Origin: Enoplolaimus lenunculus
Taxonomy: Eukaryota; Nematoda; Enoplea; Enoplida; Thoracostomopsidae
Direction of reading: 5' to 3'
Assembly (NCBI GenBank): GCA_030248215.1
Contig: JASANG010003268.1
Location: 46,747 to 110,746 of the forward strand
Length of the DNA: 64,000 bases
A program made the translations under genes and the position numbers. Within the stretch, counting starts at the first letter, position 1, and each line of letters begins with the position of its first letter. The notes beneath the pieces were generated by a model that saw nothing but the letters and a program-made list of their open reading frames with translations, was not told where the DNA came from and did not search any database. Positions 31,301-35,760 of this stretch are shown here, piece by piece.

Positions 31301-33602
31301 TGCTCGAAAATATATAATGTATTAGAAATGTAGAACAAGCGCAATCTCTGGCAAATGTTATCGTTTGGCTGATCCCGGTGTTACGGTGCATTTTTTTCTA
31401 TGTAATTCCCCCCGCGAAAAAATTACACCAACCATGGCATAAAGTCACGGCGCAATTCCTTCCTGTAATTTCTGCCTCCAGAAAAATTACACAGTTGTAA
31501 TTTTTGCGCCACGGAAAAATTACACCAGTCAGTGCGTAATTTTTCTTACACTTTAACTTTACGCCGTGGCTGGTGTAATGTTCCGGGGGTGGATTACAGG
31601 GTGAAAGTTACGCCGTGACTTTACACCATAGCTGGTGTAATTTTTCATTTGGGAACTACAGCGGGCAAAATTTACGCCGTAACACCGGGATTTATTTGAG
31701 TATCTCGCCTAAATTTCAAAAACTGTAACCCATTTTTTTATTTTTTACGGTAACCGGATACGGACAGCAGCTTAAGACAAGCGCAACCAGCAAATTTATC
31801 TTCTGTTTTGTAACTCAGAAGTTTTTAGAATGCAGTAAATTTTTTAAAATTTGCGAACTAGTAATTTAAATTTTTTACCGGAACCGGATAAAAAATCATG
31901 TAGAAATTCGGAATAGTTACCAAAATTTTATAAATTGATGCCTTAATTTTATATTAATATATTTATTTATTTATTTATTTATATATCAATATTTACAAAT
32001 ATATATTAGAATCATGCATTATTTGCAGATTAAGTATTGCTGGTAGTTACAAAATTAACATATATCTTGAAAATTCATTTGGTTTGAAACATGATTCCTA
32101 TCAATTTTTAGATAAACCTGGCGAACCGGAAGGGCCTCTGGAATATCCGGAAACTACAAGTCACTCGATCACTTGCAAGTGGAAACCTCCACTGGACGAT
32201 GGCGGTGCTGAACTCGCAGGTAGTGTCTGCCCTTTGGTCTTGGCGTCGAGAGCTTATATATTTTTAACAGTAGACACTTTTCACTGAGGACTCTAGGATT
32301 TTCCGAAGGTTTAGATACATTTTTGTGATTCAAACAGCTGTTAAAGCGTCCACTGCAAGAGCATCAATGGAACACAACTTGACGAGCGAAGCGAGCGAAA
32401 GGTCAGACGCTTTGTTTTCAAGTTAATTTCATTTTTATATCCAGCAGTAGGTACATCCTGCACTGATGCTAGTAAGAAAACACCTGTTATTGTGGAACCC
32501 CGTGCCAGAAAATATGACACTCCAGCCATCTTTATCGCTTTGGAAATCAGGATAGAAAATGCATAATCCACTTTATTTTGTGTCCGACTTGAATTTTAAT
32601 TAAAATTCGCAATTTCAGGATATCAAATCGAAGTTGCTGAACTCGGCACGAACCGGTTCGTTAAAGTTGCCGACTATGTTCCGGGTACTTCGCATACCGT
32701 TGAAGATCTGAAAGAAGGCCAATCGTATGTTTTCCGTATTCGCGCAACCAATTCTATTGGGGTCAGTGAGCCGCTGGTTGGTGCTCCGGTGATTGCGAAG
32801 AATAAATTCGGTTAGTTTCCGGCAATAGCGTATGATATCGCTTTTATAAATGTATGCTACTTGGTACAATCTGTGTGTAGCCGGGCCCGTAGCCAAAGGG
32901 GGGGAGGGGGCTGAGCCCAGCGGGGAAATTTTTGTCCCCCCCGGAAAATTTTCAATCTTATTTGTACGTCATTAAAAACCCTTGAATGCATCTCTTGGAA
33001 GAATTTTAGCCCCTCCAGCAGGGTTAGCTGGCTAAGAGCCTGTGTGTAGCGTTGGATAAATTAACCACAGCTGTAATTCGTAATGTTTGTGATAAAATGG
33101 TAAGGTCCTTTGTGTCTTATAATTTTTCCTCTCGGAAATTTATTTGTGATAAAATAATAAATTCCGGAATTTACTATTTCCCCCCTCAGAAAATTTTTTG
33201 GTAATAAAATTATAAGATGCCTTCCTCACAATTATTCGCTGTCAATAACACATATATTGCATACAATAAAAATTGCGTTTCATAGCATTTGCCAGACGTC
33301 CGAAATTTCTAGATCCGCCTATGAACCTAACAATTTATTATGTATGGTTCAACCTACAAAAATGATTCTGAACCACAATTGCTGATGCTCGCAACAAGTT
33401 TCGGTGAATGTGGCAAGATTGGTAAAATGATAATTGAACAAACAATCTCTTCATTGATTATTCATATTTATAATTATTTGTTGACTTTGTATTTCAGATA
33501 CACCAGGTGCTCCGGGTGCTCCTGAAGTGACCAGTTATTCGCCAACGTCCGTCGGACTAAAATGGACTCCGCCAAAAGACGACGGTGGAAATCCAATCAA
33601 AG
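3753..33602 (+). CDS. Twitchin/projectin-like giant muscle protein (internal part, 34 exons)
   Basis: Twitchins are giant intracellular proteins of the muscle A-band made of Ig and FN3 domains with a kinase near the C-terminus. They bind myosin and act in muscle mechanics. Here 34 exons join in frame with GT-AG introns: 3753-3836, 4243-4319, 5641-5788, 6415-6551, 7302-7492, 7674-7788, 8162-8244, 8849-9068, 9483-9646, 11511-11628, 12671-12825, 14022-14166, 14742-14899, 15157-15298, 16347-16513, 17106-17375, 18178-18322, 18748-19047, 19435-19716, 20610-20764, 20898-21042, 22684-22909, 24026-24102, 24831-24967, 25788-25935, 26321-26426, 27214-27410, 28241-28413, 29078-29207, 29698-29801, 30215-30398, 32112-32219, 32619-32810, 33498-33602. 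The domain order is F(part)-I-FF-I-FF-I-FF-I-FF-I-FF-I-FF(part). The alternating FN3 types and the DWDKD motif of type 2 point to twitchin rather than vertebrate titin (knowledge of the family). Start, kinase and C-terminus lie outside the window. Continuation beyond 33602 is complicated by the inverted copies. Confidence 0.93.
4340..5340. repeat. AT-rich minisatellite in intron
   Basis: About 1 kb of alternating units of roughly 26-30 bp built on GAGACATATTTTTGTTAAAAT and variants (TTTAAGACATATTTTTG, TTTCAGACACATTTTTTG). Higher-order blocks of three to four units recur. The array starts about 20 bp after the donor at 4320. Confidence 0.85.
5641..6551 (+). CDS. Ig domain 1 (exons 5641-5788 and 6415-6551)
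   Basis: I-set Ig typical of twitchin. It starts LPPRIDKAAMNAITIHAGQ, then has VPVEGEPPPELTW with the core Trp, and ends in the second exon with RSDSGKYHLKAQNKNGVDEADV (Tyr corner DSGKY). The intron splits an Asn codon. The cysteines of extracellular Ig domains are absent, as is usual for these intracellular modules. Phase 1 introns bound the domain. Confidence 0.93.
5870..6062. repeat. Family C MITE remnants with a tandemly repeated right end
   Basis: Part of a family C element (GTCAAATTTGACTCAGTTTGTGTAG) is followed by three successive copies of its right terminus, at about 5920-5950, 5970-6003 and 6028-6062. The last two read TCAATTTGACTCACC followed by ATTTTTTGCAGTG and a shared TATATTTGG. 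Confidence 0.65.
6262..6340 (+). repeat. tRNA-like relic or SINE head
   Basis: TCGCTCAGTGCTTAGGTCA resembles an A box. GTGGGTTCGATACCCAC forms a perfect 5-bp T-arm with a 7-base loop and matches a B box. No acceptor stem or anticodon arm pairs, so this is not a functional tRNA. It is more likely a tRNA-derived SINE fragment. Confidence 0.5.
6552..6857. repeat. 19-bp tandem repeat of the 5' splice site, interrupted by an insertion
   Basis: The donor GTAAGTTTGA at 6552 is repeated at 6571, with a GTAC variant at 6590. After about 200 bp of unrelated, partly palindromic sequence (about 6594-6800), the same 19-bp unit resumes at 6801, 6820 and 6839. At least four positions have a GTAAGT consensus. 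The insertion looks like a small inverted-repeat element that landed in the array. Confidence 0.75.
7080..7225 (+). repeat. tRNA-derived SINE-like copy
   Basis: GCGCAGTACAAAATATGCACAA, then TGCTGAGTGGCGAGTGTAAGC (A-box-like) and GAATTCAAATCCGAG (degenerate B box). The same head and order occur at 13735-13900 and 16930-17060, which supports a SINE family rather than chance. Confidence 0.5.
7302..7788 (+). CDS. FN3 domain 2, type 1 (exons 7302-7492 and 7674-7788)
   Basis: Starts DKPGAPEGPLEAKEVFSDNM. It has the WKPPKDDGGLPIENYVVEK core and HTGRWVPAGK, then VDGLEKGQEYKFRVKAINSEGES and the closing AKDPFG. This is the first FN3 of the FN3-FN3-Ig unit. The intron between the two exons is only 181 bp and consists largely of (ATT)n from about 7534 to 7660. 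Confidence 0.94.
8162..9068 (+). CDS. FN3 domain 3, type 2 (exons 8162-8244 and 8849-9068)
   Basis: DPPGKCGKPKLEDWDKDHVD then SWTPPSS in the first exon. DGGSPIESYIIEIKD, LVPNQEYQFRVKAKNKAGTGEPSDESD and RPRH in the second. The DWDKD motif marks type 2. The internal intron (donor AGT|GTAAGT) carries a complete family A MITE starting 27 bp after the donor. Confidence 0.94.
8272..8419. mobile_element. Family A MITE with TTAGGC-like core (complete)
   Basis: Terminal inverted repeats GGCCAATGTAAAGAACAGGG and its counterpart ending CCCCTGATCTTTACATGGGCC share a GGGCGGAAC motif. The core has CCTAAG units and an AAGCTTA motif near the right arm. Length about 148 bp, no coding capacity. Related copies: 12250-12457 (inverted), 29870-30028, 40382-40560 and 56295-56470. 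Confidence 0.75.
9483..11628 (+). CDS. Ig domain 2 (exons 9483-9646 and 11511-11628)
   Basis: LAPHIDRNALNPIKLRAGQ, VIPVSGEPPPTVTW (core Trp) and DRFKIEEK in the first exon. DYETGLTVKRALRGDTGTY and TATNDSGTDTAELEITVVG in the second. The two exons are separated by a 1.86-kb intron that holds a family D MITE (9741-9999), GGAAC-rich sequence (about 10330-10740) and a family E repeat. The donor after 11628 is GTCAGT, weaker than its neighbours. Confidence 0.92.
9741..9999. mobile_element. Family D MITE
   Basis: Starts CACTGTAAATTCCGATGAG and ends in the inverse (GAAATTTACTGTGTG). Internal GAGTTGATTAAT and CAACTCATTCTGAGTT blocks occur in both orientations. Clear copies at 33882-34134, 46959-47211, 49561-49811 and 62845-63108; the last four correspond to each other in the inverted copies of the gene block. 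Confidence 0.7.
10285..10745. repeat. AAAT microsatellite and GGAAC-rich dispersed sequence
   Basis: (AAAT)n at about 10288-10316 is followed by degenerate GGAACCGGAACAGGAAC runs at 10370-10430 and again at 10660-10740. The same GGAACAGGAACAGAAATTG phrase occurs after the exon ending at 36376 and its copies, so it is a dispersed motif. No gene is seen here. Confidence 0.5.
11070..11422. repeat. Dispersed repeat, family E (copy 2)
   Basis: Matches 2218-2546 from the CATAAATG region to the closing GGGTAACTACAGT. The two copies are diverged by point changes and small gaps, so this is an old duplication of unknown class. Confidence 0.55.
11709..11970. mobile_element. Family B MITE with TTAGGC-like core
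   Basis: Inverted ends GGCCAATGTTACTTTAAGGG and CCCTTAAAGTAACATGAGTC enclose GGGCGTAACAGTA, two blocks of CCTAAG units and TAATCTAGAATCTAAAC. It differs from family A in its termini but shares the core. Other copies: about 23311-23502, 39177-39355, 41693-41880, 54960-55150 and 57545-57735. Confidence 0.7.
12250..12457. mobile_element. Family A MITE, inverted orientation
   Basis: GGCCTGTGTAAAGATAAGG and GGGCGGAACGTTTTTCTG on one side, TACTGTTCCGCTCCTG and TACATTGGCCC on the other. Between them are GCTTAGG units in the complement of the orientation at 8272. A one-ended relic of the same right arm lies at 17666-17720. Confidence 0.7.
12671..14166 (+). CDS. FN3 domain 4, type 1 (exons 12671-12825 and 14022-14166)
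   Basis: DHPSAPNGPLQVTDVHNNGA, WNPPSDDGGAEISHYAVEK and GRWTP, then CGESPECAFKVDDLIAGHDY, FRVKAVNRFGESEPLT and AKNPYG. The closing NPYG is a small variant of the usual NPFG. The 1.2-kb intron holds AT-rich degenerate repeats (about 13190-13640) and a SINE-like copy. Confidence 0.94.
13735..13900 (+). repeat. tRNA-derived SINE-like copy (best preserved)
   Basis: GCGCAGTGCAAAATCTTCAC is followed by CTATAGCTCAGTGGTCATCG (A-box-like) and GGGGTTCGAATCTTACC (B-box-like). Then comes a non-tRNA tail that includes CATCTCATTTGAAATTGAAA. Helices of a real tRNA do not close. The same head occurs at 7080 and 16930. Confidence 0.55.
14457..14677. mobile_element. Palindromic element, family F
   Basis: Begins GCCAGTATTCTCAAATATATG, ends ACACATTTGAGAATACTGGC. 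The terminal 20 bases are close to perfect inverted repeats. The interior is related to 2612-2848 and 16697-16920. Confidence 0.7.
14742..15298 (+). CDS. FN3 domain 5, type 2 (exons 14742-14899 and 15157-15298)
   Basis: DEPDKPGTPDIVDWDKDHAD, WTPPISDGGAPLETYIVQKK and KFGDWEDAVE, then VPASQTKATVPNLIEGQEY, FRIVATNKGGRSTPSD and KPRN. The last eight bases of the second exon and its donor are the start of a 75-bp tandem repeat (15291-15880), so the true donor is the first of eight near-identical copies. Confidence 0.94.
15291..15880. repeat. 75-bp minisatellite grown from a 5' splice site
   Basis: Eight copies start at 15291, 15366, 15441, 15516, 15591, 15666, 15741 and 15816. Each begins ACGCAATGGTAATA, which is the end of the exon plus its donor. 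The middle copies are almost identical. Because 75 is a multiple of three, both strands show long open frames, but these are repeat by-products. In the frame of the exon, a stop follows soon after the donor. Confidence 0.95.
16347..17225 (+). CDS. Ig domain 3 (exon 16347-16513 and first part of exon 17106-17375)
   Basis: VPPRIDRSALMEIRVHAGE, FDVPVSGEPPPDIKW, GRTEIDNSK, then EYNTKLRTTKAERIDSGTY and AKNASGEDKATVEVTVL. The second exon runs straight into the next FN3 without the phase 1 intron that separates every other Ig from its following FN3. Confidence 0.94.
16697..16920. mobile_element. Palindromic element, family F
   Basis: Left end GGCCAATATTGTCAAATGTA, right end CACATTTGAGAATACGGG, with ACCAGTTAGTAATAGG and CCTATTACCAACTGG as inner inverted arms. 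It is followed at 16930 by the SINE-like head TGTGCAGTACAAAATCTCC. Confidence 0.65.
17226..18322 (+). CDS. FN3 domain 6, type 1 (second part of exon 17106-17375, exon 18178-18322)
   Basis: VPGAPKGPLNVSDVTKDSA, WRPPEDDGGSDISHYVIEK and DGRWVP, then CGESPSCHFKANKLREGHEY, FRVKAVNRQGESKPLT and AKNPFG. The split before CGESP is at the same place as in FN3-4. The 0.8-kb intron contains a one-ended family A relic (17666-17720) and nothing else recognised. Confidence 0.95.
18748..19047 (+). CDS. FN3 domain 7, type 2, in a single exon
   Basis: This 300-bp exon encodes the whole domain: DEPGKPEDVKVVDWDKDKMD, EWKPPSNDGGAPIEKYLIEK, KFGDWVPAVEVQGGQTKATV, LTPGETYQFRVKAVNKAGPG and AKARR. It is bounded by phase 1 introns. 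All other complete type 2 FN3 domains on this strand are split by an internal intron. Confidence 0.96.
19435..19716 (+). CDS. Ig domain 4, in a single exon
   Basis: LKPKIDLSGMMDLRVRAGEP, WTVPFEAEPQPKVVWKKEG, REDTGPYTLLLENEYGSDTA and NVTVLG. It is the only Ig in the window coded by one exon. The acceptor is TTTTCAG at 19434, preceded by a run of twelve C at about 19360. Confidence 0.94.
19717..20609. other. Intron with a palindromic element
   Basis: No coding signal is convincing. At about 20245-20386 an inverted pair GCCCGACAACTTG / CAAGTTGTCGGGT encloses about 110 bp with TTAGGC-like bits, a MITE-like unit. At about 20440-20560 there is a diverged piece of the family H palindrome (ACATGCGTACACCAGGC). 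Confidence 0.5.
20610..21042 (+). CDS. FN3 domain 8, type 1 (exons 20610-20764 and 20898-21042)
   Basis: DVPGEPKGPLKISEVNKHGA, WKPPEDDGGAEILHYVVEK and RGTWSE, then VGEFPTAHAKIKGLQEGKEY, FRVKAVNIYGESKPLT and AKNPFG. The internal intron is only 133 bp and includes a piece of family F (about 20836-20890) right up to the acceptor. Confidence 0.95.
21680..22137. mobile_element. hAT-like non-autonomous element (putative)
   Basis: Left part CAGTGTGGGACATCACCC with GGGTACCCACGGGTAAGTGC; right part GGGTATACCCGCGG and TTACCCACATGCAACTCTG. GC-rich GGGTA/TACCC blocks near the ends and a terminus complementary to CAGAGTTGCATG resemble many hAT MITEs. A clear 8-bp target duplication is not visible and there is no transposase. 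Confidence 0.45.
22185..22640. repeat. Minisatellite of about 26 bp, intronic
   Basis: About 17 units of the type TTGCAATACTATTGGTTAAA plus GTGTG, with a variant TTTGCAAACTATTGGTTAAA that occurs every third unit in the first half. That gives a higher-order repeat of about 75-80 bp. It ends about 45 bp before the acceptor at 22683. The open frame across it is a repeat by-product. Confidence 0.9.
22684..24102 (+). CDS. FN3 domain 9, type 2 (exons 22684-22909 and 24026-24102)
   Basis: DEPSEPGKPEVTDYDADRID, WAPPKSDGGSPIKEYIIEK, KGSPNWVETGKVRGGKTEF and LREGQEYEFR, then RVIAVNEAGPSEPSEPSD and KPKN. The donor after 22909 is GTTCGA, an unusual sequence, but the Arg codon split matches FN3-1 and the frame continues correctly. 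Confidence 0.92.
23311..23502. mobile_element. Family B MITE
   Basis: GGCCAATGTTACTTTTAGG and CGTAACAGTAGATTAAGCA, CCTAAG units, AATGTAGTCTAGAATGTAAG, and the inverted end GTAAAAGTAGCACGGGCC. It abuts the left end of a family F element at about 23488. Confidence 0.6.
23488..23937. mobile_element. Family F element interrupted by a family C MITE
   Basis: The family F left part runs from about 23488 to CCTATCGCCAA at 23671, and its right part continues as CTTGTGATAGCTG...TTTGAGAATAACTGGC from about 23898. Between them lies a family C MITE (23672-23895) with the usual CACTGCAAAAATAGGTGAG and complementary end. Confidence 0.7.
23672..23895. mobile_element. Family C MITE (nested)
   Basis: A 224-bp palindrome of the same family as 3159-3367, with the tandem GAGTCAAATTTGACTC theme. 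It is inserted into a family F element, so it is younger than that copy. The flank reads AA on both sides rather than TA. Confidence 0.8.
24234..24452. mobile_element. Family C MITE with TA target duplication
   Basis: A 219-bp palindrome starting CACTGCAAAAAAGGTGAG and ending TTTTTTGCTGTG, flanked by TA on each side. It lies in the intron between FN3-9 and Ig-5. Confidence 0.82.
24831..25935 (+). CDS. Ig domain 5 (exons 24831-24967 and 25788-25935)
   Basis: LAPKIISPLKPIKVRAGMP, VEYVGEPDPEVTWSRDGKP and SDD, then ALQDIKENPTSRTAELFIP, ERGHSGKYKIGLKNANGQ and GTIELTVQG. The acceptor of the second exon is the last of five tandem copies of a 47-bp unit. Only the copy at 25788 gives an open frame through the domain. 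Confidence 0.93.
25585..25820. repeat. 47-bp tandem repeat of a 3' splice site
   Basis: Five units run from TTATTTAATTTCTAG through GCACTGCAAGACATCAAAG to CCGACAAG. Exon-like starts are at 25600, 25647, 25694, 25741 and 25788. The copy before 25741 has AA in place of the AG acceptor. The last unit runs into the exon of Ig-5. A unit of 47 bp shifts the frame, so upstream acceptors would give a truncated protein. Confidence 0.95.
26321..27410 (+). CDS. FN3 domain 10, type 1 (exons 26321-26426 and 27214-27410)
   Basis: DVPGKPEGPLVVEDVTAESA, WKPPKDDGGADIT, then NYVVEKRDLESGVWVPVSSY, LFEGHRYEFRVMAENGLGRS and AKNPFG. The intron splits the Thr codon, a position not used in the other type 1 domains. 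The 50 bp before the acceptor are a second copy of 26847-26894. Confidence 0.94.
27411..28240. other. Intron without recognised elements
   Basis: AT-rich, with no coding similarity, no clear tandem repeat and no recognised MITE end. GC content rises slightly around 27520-27800. Confidence 0.4.
28241..29207 (+). CDS. FN3 domain 11, type 2 (exons 28241-28413 and 29078-29207)
   Basis: DKPGPPGKPEVANKDHDFID, WDRPLNNGGSPVTHYDVERR and STRWVKVNTHPVK, then GTQFHDDKVMDGHTYEYRV, GHNEAGPGEPSEPSDPIVA and RPMF. The motif is NKDHD instead of DWDKD. The intron holds a palindromic element (28458-28857). Confidence 0.93.
28458..28857. mobile_element. Palindromic element of about 400 bp
   Basis: Left end ATATGTCGTAGCTCAAGTCG followed by TAATTC and a GGGCT hairpin; right end AATTACGATTTGGGCTACGA followed by CATAT. 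Inner blocks AATTACGACTTAGGCC and GGGCTATCCCAAGTCATAA are also inverted. Not coding. Family unknown. Confidence 0.6.
29310..29475. mobile_element. Palindromic element, family H
   Basis: GCGTACACCAGGTTACTTTT and AGTAGTGTCATGGATACTGA on the left are mirrored by ATCACACTACCCC and TTCAAAAGTAAACTGTTGTA on the right. The same family (GCGTACACCAGATGACTTTT) forms the innermost arms of the inverted gene copies near 40110-40210 and 40830-40930. Confidence 0.6.
29698..30398 (+). CDS. Ig domain 6 (exons 29698-29801 and 30215-30398)
   Basis: ELPAFDLSLTGKEFRCRAGE, IKIPIKGAPTPE, then ITWLKDDTTPVLDSLSHGL, STKRTDSGPYTIKAVNSVG and IKVIVLG. The intron lies just before the core Trp, unlike the other Ig domains here. 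It contains a family A MITE at about 29870-30028. Confidence 0.93.
30414..31268. repeat. AT-rich minisatellite of about 46-49 bp
   Basis: About 17 units of TTTTTCATTTTGGCAAATT plus AAATTTATGACCTTTGATT. The array is interrupted by a poly-T stretch at about 30643-30675 and begins about 15 bp after the donor at 30399. Units of 48 bp keep frames open on both strands for over 200 bases, which explains the apparent open frames. Confidence 0.93.
31373..31690. mobile_element. Palindromic MITE with TCCCGGTGTTACGG ends
   Basis: TCCCGGTGTTACGGTG at the left is matched by CGCCGTAACACCGGGA at the right. The inside has repeated AAAATTACACCA and TGGTGTAATTTTT blocks in both orientations and GTCACGGCG/CGCCGTGAC pairs. 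It is about 318 bp and non-coding. Confidence 0.75.
32112..32810 (+). CDS. FN3 domain 12, type 1 (exons 32112-32219 and 32619-32810)
   Basis: DKPGEPEGPLEYPETTSHSI, WKPPLDDGGAELA, then GYQIEVAELGTNRFVKVADY, HTVEDLKEGQSYVFRIRATN and AKNKFG. The intron has an AAG-GCG-type region, 32338-32580, that reappears inverted at 48496-48743. A second, inverted copy of the exon 32619-32810 lies at 48276-48467 with a stop codon. Confidence 0.92.
33498..33602 (+). CDS. FN3 domain 13, first half (copy 1)
   Basis: DTPGAPGAPEVTSYSPTSVG and WTPPKDDGGNPIK, ending in phase 1. The reading frame is intact and identical to 49175-49279 of copy 3. The second half is at 34481-34679 in this copy, where indels break it, and intact at 50158-50358 (copy 3) and 46412-46612 (copy 2, minus strand). 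Confidence 0.9.
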
Positions 33603-33881
33603 GTATTTGTTTCAATTACGTGGCGTATGTTAAATTCTAATATTTCACTGGTCTAATGCTTGTTGCTGTGTTGAAAAGGTTTGTGATGCCAATTGTTCAG
33701 CTGAAGAGTTCACAATTCGAATTTCTCGTCAAAATATTTCTAGAAAATTTAGAGCAAAAATGTTAAATATAAAAACAACATATCAAAACTGAATTTTGCT
33801 ATTAATGTTTTTTTTGTGAAAATTACTAAAATTACTATTTTAATCTTAAAGTTTGGTTTTTCGCGAGTTTTAGAAAGTATA

Positions 33882-34134
33882 CACAGTGTAAATTCCAATT
33901 AATTGATTAATCAACTCTGACAGAGAATTAGCTATTTCGGGGTGGTTCTGAGTTAATAACAGTAAATATTAACTCACACTGCGCTGATTTAATTCCGCGT
34001 GAGTTGATCAATTAATTCAGATTGAGTTCATTCAATTCACAATCCTGAGTTCTGAAAGACCTTATTCAAAGCTCAGACTTCTGAGTGCATTCAACTCATT
34101 CTGAGTTAAAATCAATTCACTGGAATTTACAGTG
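33882..34134. mobile_element. Family D MITE in copy 1
   Basis: CACAGTGTAAATTCCAATTA to TTCACTGGAATTTACAGTG, with GAGTTGAT and CAACTCA blocks inside, next to a TA at 33880. Counterparts in the other copies: 46959-47211, 49561-49811 and 62845-63108. It is directly followed by a one-armed TTAGGC-type element (about 34165-34262). Confidence 0.7.
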
Positions 34135-34875
34135 GACCTACGAGCCTTTGTTGAATTTAGTGGACTGAGGTATGAGCTCATTCGTACGTGTAGGCTTTGG
34201 CTTAGGCTTAAACTTATGAATATGGTTAGACTACTGTCGCAAACCTGTTCTATACATTGGCCGTTCTCCGTATACAGCGTTAAACGTTGGTACACCATAT
34301 TAACAATACAGACCATCATGATTAGCTGGACGCATATCCACCACACATTACCTTGTGCCCATTTAGGCTCAACTTTCTACCGAACGCCTTTATTACCGAC
34401 ACAGCTGTAATAGTAAATTATAAGGTTTCGAAGGTTTTTTTAATATTTCAGGCTTATGATGGCATATATTTTGTTTTCAGGTTATATCATTGAAAAATTC
34501 GAGAAAAGGGCGGTGGTACATGGTCACCGGTGAAATTCGTATCCAATTCCTGGCACGGAACATACGATCCCTGGTCTGAGCGAAGGTGAAACGTACCAGT
34601 TTAGAATCGGCTGTCAACGACGCAGGACCTGGCGATGCCAGTCGTCCTTGTGAACCTGTCACTTACAAGCATTTTGTCAGTAAGTTGACATTTATTGATT
34701 CAGTAACATTAATTACATTTGCGTTTCTTGAAATCTTACTTAAGTATTGAATTATGTTTGATGTAGGCTGAGGTTTAAATTTCTGTTTTGTATTCTTTTT
34801 CGAGTTATTTTTGGAGTTCTTCTATTTGTAACACATCAAACCGCCCTCGGAAGTTTCATATCTGATTGTGTAAAG

Positions 34876-35760
34876 CACCCGTCCCACAGTTTATCTGAGC
34901 CACCATTCGACCGTTTATTGACCTTGTCCAAACAGTTGATTGACCCCGTCCCACAGTTCTTTATTCACCCCGTCCCTCAGTCTCAGTGACCTGCTTCAGT
35001 TCATCGACCCCGTCCCACAGTTTAGTGATTCGTCCCAGTTCAGTGACCTGTTCCACAGTTCAAGTGACCCTGTCCAACAGTCTCATCCACCCCGTCCCAC
35101 AGTTTAGTGATTCGTCCCACTTCAGCTACCGTTTCCTACAGTCTCAGTGACCCCGCTCCGCAGTTCATCGACCCCGTCCCACAGTTTATTGACCCCGTCC
35201 CACAGTTCATTGACCCCGTCCCACAGTTTATTGATCCGTCCCACAGTTCAGTGACCCCGACAGTTTAGTTACCCCGTCCCACAGTTTATTGACCGCGTCC
35301 CACAGTTTATTGAACCCGTCCCACAGCTTCATCGAACTGTTCGACAGTTCAGTGATCTGTCCCACAGTTCATCGACCCCGTCCCACAGTTTGTGATTGAC
35401 CCCGTCCCACAGTTTATTTACCGTTTCCCTAGTTTATTGACCCCGTCCCACAGTTTATGGACCCCTTCCCACAGTTCATCGACCCCGTCCCACAGTTTAT
35501 TGACCCCGTCCCACAGTTTATTGAACCCGTCCCACAGTTTATCGACCCCGTCCCACAGTTTAGTGATCCGTCCCACGATTAGTTCAGCGACCCCGTTCGA
35601 CAGGTTGACCCTGTCCCACCCTGTTCTACAGTTCATCGACCCCGTCCCACCCTCACTATCTGTTCCCACAGTTCATGTGACCCCGTCCCACAGTTTATTG
35701 ACCCCGTCCCACAGTTTAGTGATCGGTCCCACAGTTCAGTGAACCCGTCCCAAAGTTTAT
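34876..35760. repeat. 21-bp minisatellite, copy 1 (degraded)
   Basis: Units of CCCGTCCCACAGTTTATTGA type (21 bp), with many indels, fill the intron between FN3-13b and FN3-14a. The complement appears much more regularly at 45324-46221. The open frames across it (SHSLLTP or KLWDGVN repeats) result from the seven-codon period. Confidence 0.9.

Noticed and set aside
3753-33602. Vertebrate-type titin
   Set aside because: The strict FN3-FN3-Ig unit over six cycles and the DWDKD type 2 FN3 fit twitchin/projectin; the 7- and 11-domain titin super-repeats are not seen.
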